From Taxillus chinensis (taxonomy: Eukaryota > Streptophyta > Magnoliopsida > Santalales > Loranthaceae): a stretch of 64,000 nt of DNA. How positions within the stretch are numbered: the stretch's first letter is position 1; each line of letters begins with the position of its first letter. Positions 44,940 to 56,377 of this stretch are shown here, piece by piece. The notes beneath the pieces are model-generated. The model was given only the letters and a program-made list of their open reading frames with translations. It searched no databases and was not told where the DNA came from. The translations under genes were made by a program, and so were the position numbers. The stretch is taken from positions 52,261,427-52,325,426 of the forward strand of contig CM042089.1 in the NCBI GenBank assembly GCA_023512835.1, written 5' to 3'.

Positions 44940-46655
44940 CTAATGTGCGGTAGGAGGACGAGCCATCGTGTGTGCCAGGTCCGCAAAAGAGGTGGATGAG
45001 GAATAAACGGACGAGGCGACAAGATCCATCTTTTGCTCGATGGAGGTGAAAGAGTCGGTCAAGGCAGAGAGGAGTTGGGCGCCGAGGGTATCAACCTTAA
45101 CGGCGATGGCAGAAATTTGGGCGTGATGGTCCAGCTGGGCGGAGAGCACAACATCGGAGTGAACCGTGCCAAAAGAGGCACGTCCAAGCGCCAACTTCGG
45201 GGCTTTGGAGGATGCTCCCGTAGGAATGGATGTAGGAGTGTGCTGGGCAGAAGAGTCAGCAGCAGGAGAAGGAGCATCAGCAGCAGCAACAGGGGCATCC
45301 GGAGCAGCAGAGACATCCGGAGCATCAAAGCCACTTTGACCAGAGAGGTCAACGACGGGGACGTCGGTGGCAGAAGGAATAGGTCGGTCGGCGGCAGGAG
45401 AGGACACGCGTTCGCCTGGGGCCGGTCCGGAGGTAACAACAAAAAGAACGTCCAGAATGTGGGCTGGCATAAGGAAACCATGGTCCAAGCTCCAGATGAT
45501 CATAGCCTCCGGGGTTTGGGTGTGTTTGGCATAAAACACCTAGATGTCGTTGTCAGGGATGGAGGCAGTGCAAGCAAGGCTAAAACGGAACCAGAGGTCC
45601 GTTAAGGTGTCGGCGGAGAGATGGTCAAGATAGTCACGAGGTTGAGGAAAAGGAGGTAACGGTGCTTCTGGAGAAGAAGGAGGTACATCTGCCATTGCCG
45701 TAGCAACGACAGCATCAACAGCAGCAGCAACAGCGGGTGAATCAGGTGCGGGGACATCAGCTGGAGAAGGCACTGGAGAGGCAGCCGGATGAGGACTGGA
45801 CTGAGAGGGCCCCACAACCTCGGATGGTTCAGGGTGGACGCTGTGATAAGAGGCTCGAGAGATGGATGGGGCAGCAATGGACCGAATCTGAGAGGACCGG
45901 TGAGCTGAGCTGACTTCGGGGGCATGGCTGTCAGCTGGGTCACCAACCGAACTGCCTTGTTGTTCCGAGGCTGGAAGAAGGCGGAGAGCAGCAGAAGGAC
46001 GGCAGGCTGTTATGCTTCCATCAGGCATAAGATGCCGGAGATAGTAGGCCTGAGGGAAGGGGATAGCATCATATCTGGCGAAATGAGCCGGATGCTGATG
46101 CCGGAAGACAATACTGAGAATCCGCCCAAAAGATTGGTTCTTGGGGCCATTCTTCAGCAGCCGGAACAGAAATGTCCCCCAATCCATCGGGAGCAGAAGG
46201 TCATATGGAATGGAATCGAGAGCGGAGGTGCCAGCCAGAAGACATCGGCTGAGGATGATCGCCATACAGCGATAGCGACCGTTGAAGGACTTCACCTTGC
46301 ATTCCTTCCCTTTGTTTGTGCAACCCATAGAGGCGGCCATTGTTTCTGGTTCCGGACGTTGAGGTTCACCGGTGGGTAGGTTGAGACCGGCACGAAGGAT
46401 GGCGGGGGTGATGACGATAGATTCACCCCGAACATGGGAAAGGATGGAGTTGGTGGTGCAGCAGATGCGCTGGTAGTACTCGGTGATATCGTCGATGAGA
46501 AGATCAACAGGGTTGGAAACCAGATTCAGAATGTGAGAGGCTTCCAGAAGGGGACGTAGGTCTAGGAACCAAGCCGGAGGATCGACAACTGCAGGCCAAT
46601 CGACCAGATGGCCGGAATTTATGCCAGAGAGAGAGAGAGAGAGCTTGGGTGCCAT
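44940..46655 (-). pseudogene. SIRE A extra frame 1: plant-transposon-protein-like, then Pro/Ala-rich
   Basis: Starts at MAPKLSLSLSGINS with a good plant start context, about 105 bases after a TATA box. Residues 1-230 are globular (HLVDWPAVVDPPAWF, VDLLIDDITEYYQRI, RCMAIILSRCLLAGTSALD, GRILSIVFRHQHPAHF). Their layout resembles the 'putative plant transposon protein' domain; this is by memory and should be searched. A Pro/Ser/Ala-rich region follows, then a conserved block (DYLDHLSADTLTDLWFRF, KHTQTPEAMIIW) and another low-complexity tail. One in-frame TAG at 45540 interrupts it (copy B has a sense codon there). The frame ends with TAG at 44940. Function unknown; position corresponds to the envelope-like frame of SIRE elements. 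Confidence 0.65.
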
Positions 46656-46752
46656 TCTGATTTAGATGAGGAAAGAAGGTAGGTCTTAGTGAGTGGAAGA
46701 GCGACGAGGCTTTAGGAATTTAGAAATGTAAACTCGTGCTGCGTGAAGATCC

Positions 46753-46763
46753 AGTATATATAA
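46753..46763 (-). promoter_or_regulatory. Internal TATA box upstream of the SIRE A extra cassette
   Basis: Minus-strand cttatatatactgg followed by atcttcacg. Copy B has tatttatactgaactctcacg in the same place. The following leader is pyrimidine-rich and free of other ATGs until MAPKLS. Confidence 0.65.
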
Positions 46764-46769
46764 GACCGA

Positions 46770-47808
46770 GTCTGTGGTTGCCAACGGATCTAGGGATTAA
46801 GCGAGAAGAATAGTGATCTGCCTGACAAGCTGATGTCATTTATCTTGAGATATGAGCACCTCCGGATTTAAACATGACGTGGAGGCCGCAAAATCAAGTA
46901 AATAGGACAGCTGTATGCCTTCTTCCGGAAAATGCTTGTCTCGAGACTTGCAATTAAAATAGCCCATCATTATGCCTCCTCAGAAACACGCGATAAGGCT
47001 TGAGTATTTCAAGAGTCCGTTGGAGATGAACCGACGATCATCCGGATGAAGAGATAATTCGTAGAAGTATATCTGGATGTGCAATAGAGTGTGAGGGAGA
47101 GAGAGTGATTCCTTTGATGGCTTAAAGTCGAAGAAAGATGAAGTACCACAACACTTCAAAGTTAAGACTTCAAGCAAGATATGTTAGTAAAAATGCAAAG
47201 TGAATCGGAACCTGTAGCTGCATAAAGATAAACTAAAAAGAACACTGAGCTTTTACAAGTTGACATTAGTACGGATTTAAACAAATATGAAAAATCAGCA
47301 CAAACCAAACTAAGGAAAAGGTGGAACGCATGCATTGAAAATGAATGCTAGACACATACAAATGAATGACTGAATCAGTAGTGCTGAAAAATAAGTATGT
47401 GCTTGATTAGAAACCTATACGTTCTCATTGGTCAACATAGTGAAACCGTCATGCTGAACATTGTAGGCAAGATAAATTAACAATATGTGAGTTACTCTAA
47501 ATAAGATTCATGGGTGAGAATGGAAGAAAGAACACATGCCAGATGCTATCAATTGATTATCCGATTAAGATGCCCAGTTGAAGAAGGAAAAACATCCAAA
47601 CATGCCACAAAGCTGATTCGACAATGTATGTCCACCCAAATCCGGAAGTGAGAAGTAAGAGGAAGGAGCACCCGAGACATATTGACGGTTATTATTGAAA
47701 TAATAAAGAAAGCGTTGGCTCCCCCGTAGATCATGCAATCCTCTTAGTGATGAACGCCCCCTCAGATAGATAGTCGAAAAAGAGGTCATGCAATCCTTTG
47801 GGGTTCAC
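46770..47808. other. Spacer of SIRE A between RT and the extra cassette
   Basis: Non-coding, collinear with 54200-55350 of copy B. Contains one copy of the gctcccccgtagatcatgcaatcctc unit that is duplicated in B. The join to RT at about 47800 replaces RNase H. Confidence 0.7.
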
Positions 47809-48760
47809 CTAATATCTTGCACAAATGCAAGTTGCAAACATTATGTCCGGGCGACTTGCTATGAGAAACAACAATGAACCAATCATCCCTCTATATTCAG
47901 TCACATTTACTGATTCGCCATTAAGATCAGGGTCAAGTTTGGCACTGACTGGCATGGGAGTTTTCACAGGAGTAGAGTTTTGCATTCCAAACTTCTTGAT
48001 TAAGTCCCGTGTGTACTTTGCTTGGTTGATGAAGATTCCATCCTTCATTTGTTTAACTTCTATCCCAAGAAAATATGTTAATTCTCCCATCATGCTCATT
48101 TCAAATTTGCCAGTCATCAACTTCGCAAATTCTTCACAAAGCTTCGGATTTGATGATCCGAAAATGATGTCATCCACATAGATTTGTATGATCAGAGAGT
48201 GATCTTTCTCTTTTTGTAGAAATAGAGTGGTGTCTATCTTTCCTTTCCTGAAATTGTGTTCGAGCAAGAATTCTGATAGTGTGTCGTACCAGGCCCTTGG
48301 AGCTTGCTTCAGTCCGTACAAAGCTTTTCGTAGCTTATAAACCATATGTTCAGCCTTGTGTTCAACGAAGCCCGGAGGTTGTTCTACATAAACCTCCTCT
48401 TGAAGATCTCCATTCAAAAATGCGCTTTTGACGTCCATTTGATAAACTTTGAAGTTTTCATATGAAGCATATGCCAAGAACATGCGAATCGCCTCAAATC
48501 TAGCTACAGGAGCAAAGGTCTCGTCATAGTCAATGCCTTCTTCTTGACGGTATCCTTTGGCTACCAGTCTGGCTTTGTTTCGGATTACTATTCCATCAGT
48601 ATCTAATTTGTTCCGGAACACCCATTTAACTCCTATGACTTGTTGCGACCTGGGCCTTGGTACTAAAGTCCACACTTCGTTCCTCTTGAACTGATTAAGC
48701 TCTTCTTGCATAGCGTCTATCCAGTTTGAGTCTTAGAGGGCTTCATCCATGACCTTTGGC
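47809..48760 (-). pseudogene. Reverse transcriptase of SIRE A
   Basis: A 300-codon frame: [88 protein letters not shown], catalytic [27 protein letters not shown] and [14 protein letters not shown]. All RT blocks are intact; upstream a TAG at about 48738 interrupts the frame, and downstream RNase H is missing. Confidence 0.95.
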
Positions 48761-49207
48761 TCTATCTGTGATAAGAAACATGAGTAGAGGTATAGATTGG
48801 AAGTGGCTGCCCTCGTCCTTACTCCAACAGTAGGATCACCTATAGTTCTGCGCAAGTGGTGGTGAGTAGTGAATGATTTGAAGCTCTGCCAGATTGGGTG
48901 GATCTTGTACATCAGCTGGTTAAGCTTCTTCCGGACCTGTTACATCCGTATGATGAATAGTTTCATAAGCACTTGGAAGCGTTTCAGCACTGTTACTTTC
49001 AGTATGTATAGGTCCGGACGGACTAGAAGGCTCTTCGGAGTTATGGATTTCCATAACAAGTTCTCTGGAGTTAAGTGGAAGTCCTGAGTCCGAGTCTTCT
49101 GAAGCATCATCAATAACATTTCTTACCTCACCGGTATTGAGTGATTCATCAGGTATTGCAGCAGGTACATCTCGGAACTAAGAATAGTCAATCGAGTCCG
49201 TGTGATC

Positions 49208-49842
49208 CTACACAATTTGATTTGAAGATCCTACACTTGACCAGTCAAGGTTAGATTCATCAAAATTAACATGGATAGATTCTTCAACCGTTAAACGTTT
49301 TCTATTGGAAATACGATAAGCCCTGCTGTGCAACGAGTATCTGACAAAGATCTCATCATCGGATTTTGGCTCAAATTTACTCCGGGCCTCTTTGCCATTG
49401 TTTAACACATAGCAAGCACACCTAAAGGCTTTGAAATGAGAGATTGATGGCTTCCTGCCTCTCCACATATCATAGGGTATTTTCATGGTAATCTTATTGA
49501 TAAGAGTTTTGTTCTGAACATAGCATGCAGTGGACATAGCTTCAGCCCATAGACTGAGAGGAAGCTTTGCCCCTGCTAACATGGATCTACCGGCTTTGAC
49601 TAACGTGCGATTCTTATGCTCAGCAACTCCATTTTCTTGTGGAGTCTTGGGTGCAGAGAAGTCGTGCTGAATGCCCTTTTCAGAACAATAGGACCTCATA
49701 TCTGAAAAATCAAACTCAGTACCATGATCACTCCTGATGCACTTAATGCTCAGTCCTTGTCAATTGCTTATCCAGTTGAAGAGATCAACAAGATGTTTAA
49801 AGGTTTGATCCTTTGATTTAAAGAACATTACCCATGTATACC
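49208..49842 (-). pseudogene. Integrase core (3' part) of SIRE A
   Basis: YTWVMFFKSKDQTFKHLVDL at the cut end, then a stop, then CIRSDHGTEFDFSDMRSY with the second catalytic Asp, and TPQENGVAEHKNRTLVKAGR with the third acidic residue. The tail VEESIHVNFDES matches the usual copia integrase end. The N-terminal part was removed by the insertion of copia B at 49843. Confidence 0.92.
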
Positions 49843-50145
49843 TGTTGGTCCCTTGGAGCCTAGAGGTGGGTGAATAGGCTCTTAATGAAATTCTTTTCTC
49901 ACTCAGGCACAACACTAATTCTGGTTAAAAGAAATATTCAGTGCGAAAGATAACCAAATAGTGGAATTGTTTTGTTTTATTATCTAAAGATAATTACAAC
50001 AAAAGGCACAACAATTACAGCTGATAGCAACAATACTCTCTTTTACAAGTTACACACACTGGCTAGATTATCTCTATTTTGCTCAAGTACTCGCACGTAT
50101 GAGTTCTTTCTTTGTATGCATGCACTTACAGATATACAACACTAC

Positions 50146-50148
<3 letters not shown>

Positions 50149-50181
<33 letters not shown>
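50149..50181. repeat. (TA)n microsatellite in the SIRE B LTR
   Basis: About 15 TA units; copy A has only a short tatatatata at the same place. Confidence 0.95.
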
Positions 50182-50188
<7 letters not shown>

Positions 50189-50489
50189 TCCTAGGAATCT
50201 ATCTTGGAACTATATTTTTCGAGCACTATGTAAACATTAAGTTCTTCTCGGAAAATGCTTTTGCTTTAACTGCTACGGATGTGGAGCTCGAAATATTGGA
50301 AGCTTAAGTGAATTGAATTACTTCACTTGATTCCAATTGCATTTAGGACTGCATCCACATCTCTGAGTGTTCCACGTGTAGGACAGTTTAGGTTTTCAAT
50401 GAGTTTGTCTTACATTGGGACACAAGGCTGATAACATAAATGCGGTATGGATAAGTTGAAGTAGCGTCTTCTTAGTCTGCTGTAGATTT

Positions 50490-50955
50490 CCTTACTCTGT
50501 ATCAACGAGGCTCGGATCCTTACTCCGTGTTAGTTATTGCTTACTCCATGTAAATGAAGTCCTGAAATCCTTACTTCGTGTCAGCGCTTCCTTACTCCGC
50601 ATGAGGTAGATATGCGAAATCCTTATTCCGCATCAGCGTTTCCTTATCCTTACTTACTCCGCTTGAGTAATGGTTCGGATTCCTTATTCCGCATTAGTTG
50701 TCCTTACTCCGCATTAGTTGTCCTTACTCCGCTCGAATAAAAGACTCGGATTCCGTAGTCCGTATCTTCTTTTCCGTAGACAGCTGGAGTGAAAGACTTA
50801 ATTTCTTTCTTCGCAATAAATCTCTTACTCCGTATGAGTTGTAGACTCGGATTCTCATTCCGCATAAATTGACTTAGTCCAATCAAGAATAAAAGTGCGA
50901 ATTCCTTAGTCATTTTGTTAAGTGATTAGTTCATACGAAGGGTCCTTACTCCGGA
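50490..50955. repeat. TTACTCCGTAT word array in SIRE B LTR
   Basis: Roughly fifteen to twenty copies of ccttactccg(t/c)at variants; the order of variants differs from copy A. Confidence 0.85.
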
Positions 50956-51304
50956 TAAAGACTTAGTTATTTACCAAGTGTTTGATGACACTCATGATAA
51001 TCCGGATCAGGATTATATATCCTGTCCTTTGCTTTGCTCTCTGAGTGTGAGTCCAGTTTAGGATTTTATCTTCTGCAAGCTTAGAATAAACATGAAACAT
51101 CTCAAATCAAATTACATAGGGTTTTTTTAACAACATCATCCAAATTATGGGTTTGATCCAACAATCTCCCCCAATATGGATATGCCAAACCCTTTGTAAT
51201 CTGATCTGGTTAGACAGCAAGATATATACAAGGACAAGGATAAACAAAAATTTCCACTATGTCAGCAACTGTAATACAAAGTAAGCCTTAGTACAAAAGT
51301 TATA

Positions 51305-52323
51305 CTAAGAATTGTAAGGCTTACTGTACTTGAAGATTTTAGTTGTTGCCTGCTCCCTTAGTCGCTTAGGCTGTTCTTTAGTGCACATAAAAAAGTAATT
51401 CCAGTTAGGATCATACTTCAAATGATGCCTAATAAAGTAGCAGACATAGGCTCCACAGCTTTCTCCATCAGGTTGTTGGGGAACTTCTCCTTTGCTCAAA
51501 ATTGTCGAGTTGAGAAGAACATTGGGAGGCAGAGGAGGTTGACCAATTGATTCGAAGAGTCCACTCTGTCTGACAGCATCTGACAAAGTCCGGAGTAGTG
51601 GTCCAAGATGGCTTCTTCTCATTTGGTGTCCCACAACTTGATGGGAGTCATGTAGAACAACTCTCCTATCCTTGATAGAGAAGACTGCGAGCATGTGATG
51701 AGGAGTGCTGATCCTGTATGGAATGAGAATAATAGTAAGATCTTTCCATGGCTTACCGTTCTCAGCTGTTCCATTGATGAGGGTTTGAAGGAAGTCCATT
51801 TCAGGAAGGTAGTGATCAAGCCAACAAGGTAGGATATCGATCAGATGCTCTTCTTGGTACATGGTGGGGAACAACCTCATCTCTTCCTTCACCGCCAAGG
51901 TAAAGTTGTTAATTTCCTCAGTGAAGAACTGTCTTTTCTCCAACAGTAAGGTGCTTATGTCGTCAGGGGAGAAAGGGGACAGAGATGACAAAAACCTTTT
52001 TGGGGTAAAGGGAGCAGCATTCGCATATGCTAACATGGCTGCATGTACATGCCCATCTGTATCATATGGGTCCAGTTCCGCGTATGATGGAAGAAACGTG
52101 ACTTGTGGAGCCTGAGAGGATGAGGAGGGAGCTGCAATGGAGGAGCTGGGGTGGTCAGAAGGAGCTGGAGTAGCACTAGACGATCCAGAGAAGCGATTGC
52201 GTTTGGGAACCGGGAGGCCCGAAGGAAGAGTAAGTGCAGGTCTTTGGCTGGGAACGTTAGTAGTAGTAGGAGTAGTAGTGGAAGGGGATGGATCAGATGG
52301 GGCATTCTCCCCCTGTTTGGCAG
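51305..52323 (-). pseudogene. SIRE B extra frame 2: Ulp1/SENP-like (C48) cysteine protease
   Basis: After a TGA at about 52324, in phase with the preceding frame, the sequence reads SAKQGENAPSDPS, a Ser/Pro/Thr-rich stretch, and then an uninterrupted 243-codon block to 51305. Catalytic positions: His in TPHHMLAVFSI, Asp in RVVLHDSHQVVGH, Gln-Cys in VPQQPDGESCGAYVCYFI. The C-terminus FKYSKPYNS matches copy A. The whole protease block is intact here, unlike in copy A. Expected role: cleavage of SUMO-type conjugates or of a self-encoded target; this is inference from the family. Confidence 0.82.
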
Positions 52324-52420
52324 ATCAACGAGGAGGGCGAGAGGGATGACCCACAACCTGAATCAGATCCCGAACAGAAGTGGATAGGCCCGAAAGAGAT
52401 TGGGCAATAAGGTCCAGCTT

Positions 52421-54070
52421 CTAATCCAGTGAGAGAGAGGAGTTAGAGAGAGCGGAAAGGATCTGGGTCCTGATTTTATCAACTTTATCAGTAATGACCT
52501 GGGCCCGGGATCGATTGTCCTCCGCAATACGATCTAGCTGAGTAGAGACCGCGGCTTCAGACAGAATCGTGGCAAAAGAGGTACGCCGAAGGCCAAAAGT
52601 AGGAGCCTTTAAGGACTCCCCCGCATGTAAAGGTGCAGGAGTGCGCAGGGCGGAGAAGTCAGTAGTTGGAGAGAACGGTGGGGGAACAGCAGCAGCAGCA
52701 GGTGTAGCGGAGCCACTTTGACCGGAGAGGTCAATGATGGGAATGTCCACAGGAGTGGAGGGACCAGCCTCAACAGGGATAGGAGTCCGTGCGTTGTAAG
52801 CAGGTCCGGAAGAGGCAGCCGCAGTTGGAGGTGCGTCCTGAAGCCGTGTTCAGAGTTCCAAACAATCATGGCTTCCGGGGTTTGGGTATGTTTGGTGTAA
52901 TACACCCGGAGAGCAGATTTAGGGATGTTTGCAGTGTGAGCTAGACCGAAACGTAGCCAGCAGTCAGTCAGAATGTCAGTGGGAAGATGGTCGAGGTAGT
53001 CTTGAGGGTCAACTATGCTTGCTGGAGAGGCAGCTGGAGGAGAGGTAGGTATGTCAGCGATGACAGCAGCAACGGCGGCAGTCACCAGAGAGGTGGGTGT
53101 GGGAGCATCAAGCAGCAACATCGGCAGCAGTAGCAGGAGGGATAAAAGCAAGGGCATCAGCAGGAGGGGCTGAAGAAACAGTCTCATGATGAAGCGCCTG
53201 AGAGGACCCTATAGCATCAGAAGGAGCAGCACGAACGTTGTGCTGCGAACCTCGGGAGCGTGCCGGAGCGGCAACGGACCGGATGCGAGAAGACCGGTGG
53301 GTAGAGCTAACCTCGTGACCCGAGCTGGGGGCGGGGTCACCAATGGAACTATCTTGATGTTCCGATACAACAATGCGTGCACGAGAGACAGGAGGACGGC
53401 GGACAGTGAGCATCCCATCGGAGGTGAGATGACGAAAGTAAAAGTTCTGTGGGAAGGGAATTGTCAACTGGTCCTGGAAGTGCACGGGACGTAGATGTCT
53501 GAAAATTTGTGAGAGAATCCGTCCGAAAGACGAATTCCGTTTGCCGTTCCGCATCACCCAAAATAGAAAATCACCCCGGTCAAGAGGCAATTGCTCAAAG
53601 ACCATGTACATCGCCAGGAGCAAATCGTATGGGACTGAGTTAAGAGCCGTAGAGTGAGCCAGTAAGCACCGGCTGAGTATGTTGGCCATACAGTGATAGG
53701 AGCCTTGAAAAGACTTCAGCTTGTATTCCTTCCTCTTGGAGGGGCATCCCATGGAAGTAGCCATGGTTTGAGTGCTCGGCCTGTAATCACTGCCGATTGG
53801 GAAATGAAAGACGTCACGGATCACTTGAGGAGTGATCTTAATGGGTTGACCTCGGATACCAGAGACAATCGACTAGTCATTGGATTCGAAGTGCTCATAG
53901 AAAGTTCGGACGTCTGATATGAGAAGATCAGCCGGGGCAGAGACGATGTCGAGGAGACCACTAGAGGCTAGCAAGGAGCGAACCTCGTCGAGCCAGGCAG
54001 GAGGATCAGAAATGCCGGCCCAGTCGACAAGATGGCCAGGAACAACGCTATAGAGAGTTGGAGATGCCAT
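52421..54070 (-). pseudogene. SIRE B extra frame 1, broken
   Basis: Starts MASPTLYSVVPGHLVDWAGI, 120 bases after a TATA box. It matches copy A frame 1 through PADLLISDVRTFYEHF, VIRDVFHFPIGS, CMANILSRCLLAHSTALNSV and SFGRILSQIFRHLRPVHF. An in-frame TAG lies at 53873, frameshifts at about 53110 and 52850, and a TAG at 52421 where copy A has a Gln/Glu codon. The block DYLDHLPTDILTDCWLRFG and KHTQTPEAMIVW is conserved with copy A. Confidence 0.65.
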
Positions 54071-54183
54071 TGGAATATGAAGATTTGAGGAGAAGGAAAG
54101 GGAGGTCTTTGGAGAATAGAGAGCAATGAGGGTTTAGGGTTCTGAGTAGTGAAAATGATAGTCTCGCGCTCACGTGAGAGTTC

Positions 54184-54192
54184 AGTATAAAT
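54184..54192 (-). promoter_or_regulatory. Internal TATA box upstream of the SIRE B extra cassette
   Basis: Minus-strand ctatttatactgaactctca, matching the copy A box in position and in downstream sequence (actgaac/actggat, then tcacg). Confidence 0.65.
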
Positions 54193-54199
54193 AGGACCC

Positions 54200-55781
54200 A
54201 TTCCATGGAAGCCAGCGGGTCTCGGGTTTAAGCGAGATGAGCAGTGATCCACCTGAAAATCCGATGTCATTAGACTTTATGTATTAGCGCCGTCGAGTAA
54301 ACTGATGATGTGGCGGCCGTACTAACCATTCAATAATAACACCTGTATGCATACTGCCAAATTTTGAAAAGACAAATTACCGGGCTCGAGACGTGCATTT
54401 AATGAACCATCATTATTCCTCCTCAAAAAGATGCGATGTAAGATAATCACTTGGTTTATCGCGAATTGAGAATTCCAAGAGTCAGGAGGAATTAAACCGA
54501 CTCTCATCCGGGCTAGATATTGTCCGTGTGAACTATATCCGGATGATAGACAAAATGAGTCTGTAATAAGAAAGTACTGAAGAAGAAGATTCCTTTGCTG
54601 TCTTGAAGTCAAAATAGAAAAGAAGTACCACAACACTTCAAATCCGAGACATCAGACTTAATATAGCAATGAAGTGCAAAGGAGATCTAAACCTATAACT
54701 TCATAAAGTTTGAACTAAAAGAACAGAAGATTTAACAGGTCGAGTTAGTACGGATATGAAACAAATGGTCTAAGTAAAAACATCATAATCCGAACTAAGA
54801 AGAAACAGAACTTATGCATATGAAAGAATAGTAACAAGACACATACAGGAATTATGATCAGTTTACTGAAGAAAATGCATATGACAGATGATAAATACAT
54901 AAGTTCATTTTGGTCAACATAGCGAATCCTTCATACTGACAGTGGTAGCTAAGATTAATTAATTCTATATGATTTTGGCCAAATTAGGATTCATGAGTGA
55001 ATATGGATAATCAAACACATGTCAATAGCAAGCAGATGATTATCCGATTAAAATGCACGGTTGAGGAAAGAAAAACATCCAAACATGCTACAATTCTGAT
55101 TCAACAATGCATGTCCAGTCAGATCCGGAAGTGAAAGTTTAGAGGAAAGAGCATCCGAGACATAATAAGGGGTCATTACAGAAGTAATACATAAAGCTTT
55201 TGCTCCCCCTTAGATCATGCGATCCTCTCAGTGAAAGACTCCTCCTCAGATAGACAGCTAGGAAAGAGGTCACGAGACATATACGGGGGGTATTACTTGG
55301 ATAATTAATAAAGCATTTTCTCCCCCGTAGATCGTGCGATCCTCTCGGTTGACATTTCCTGCTTAGAAAAAGTTAGTGCTGTCTGCCCTTTTAGGAAACT
55401 ACACTTCAGAAGCTGATCAGATTGTGACTATATGTACATCTACCAGGCATTTCGAGCTAACCCATTTCATTTCTTCAACTGTACACGTTAATAGAGCAAT
55501 CTATATGAATTGGCATTTGTCATGTGGTGATGAGTGGAAATTAAGATCATGAAATCCTAAGAAGGTTATTCATATAAGTTTTAATCATGTTGGCTTAAAC
55601 GACTTCAGTCGGGAAACGCAAGCATCCTCCCATAATGAAATATGAGATTAAAATCAGAAGCATGATGCAAGTTAATCAGTAAGAATGATCAGCATTAAGT
55701 TCAGTATATGTCATTTATTGTCAAAAGGAAATACAATGCATGTTCTAAGAAACAATACTGTTGGATAAACTAAATCAGAAG
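54200..55781. other. Spacer of SIRE B, with a duplicated segment
   Basis: Non-coding. 55158-55234 and 55272-55350 are imperfect direct copies (gagacata...ctccccc(t/g)tagatc(a/g)tgcgatcctctc), period about 115 bp. Each copy holds a purine-tract-like gggggag on the minus strand. Confidence 0.7.
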
Positions 55782-56377
55782 CTATGTAGAAAAGTCAAGC
55801 ATACCTAATTTAAGGAGTAGTTCAGAGAATCTTGCATCAGGTAGGGGTTTTGTAAGTATGTCTGCCAGTTGATCTTCAGTAGTAACATGTTCCAGAGATA
55901 TGTGCTTTTTGAGAACATGGTTACGAATGAAGTGATACCTTACCTCGATGTGCTTAGTCTTTGGGTGCATGATAGGATTGTTGCTGATGGCAATGGCACT
56001 TGTGTTGTCGCAGTAGAGTGGAATAGACATCATGTTGAAACCGTAGTCAGTAAGTTGACTTTGCATCCAGAGAAGCTAAGCGCAACAACTCCCAACAGCT
56101 ATATATTCAACTTCAGCAGTGGAGGTTGATACGGAATTCTGCTTCTTACTGAACCAAGAAATCAGTCTATTTCCAAGAAACTGACATGTACCACTAGTGC
56201 ACTTTCTGTCAATGCAACACTCGGCAAAGTCAGCATCAGAATATCCGAAAGGTGAAGTTGGACTCCTTTGGATACCAGAGTCCCAAATTCACGGTCCCAT
56301 TGAGATACCTTAATATCCGTTTGACGTGAAGCATATGTGACTCTTTGGGATTCGCCTGATATCTTGCACAGATACAA
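55782..56377 (-). pseudogene. RNase H of SIRE B
   Basis: The end is clear: IPLYCDNTSAIAISNNPIMH, KHIEVRYHFIRNHVLKKHIS, EDQLADILTKPLPDARFSEL and the stop after LGMLDFST. The upstream part is split by a frameshift near 56240 and stops near 56080, so the domain is broken. Confidence 0.9.

Larger units (their letters stand above)
42527..49842 (-). mobile_element. SIRE/Maximus-type copia A, 5' truncated, with an extra 3' gene cassette
   Basis: On the minus strand: integrase end (49840-49208), RT (48711-47809), a spacer, an extra cassette (46763-43968), a purine tract and the 3' LTR (43825-42527). The RT context [16 protein letters not shown] is typical of the SIRE lineage. The integrase is cut at 49843 by the LTR of copia B. 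RNase H is deleted: RT ends at CICARY and joins the spacer sequence directly. Confidence 0.9.
49843..51163 (-). repeat. 3' LTR of SIRE B, 1321 bp
   Basis: Minus strand starts TGTTGGATCAAACCC and ends GGGACCAACA, a perfect TGTTGG/CCAACA terminal pair. It contains the ttactccgtat array (50490-50955) and a (TA)n run. Confidence 0.92.

Noticed and set aside
45033..45605. 190-codon plus-strand frame inside SIRE A
   Set aside because: Lies opposite the Pro/Ala-rich part of the conserved minus-strand frame; low-complexity shadow.
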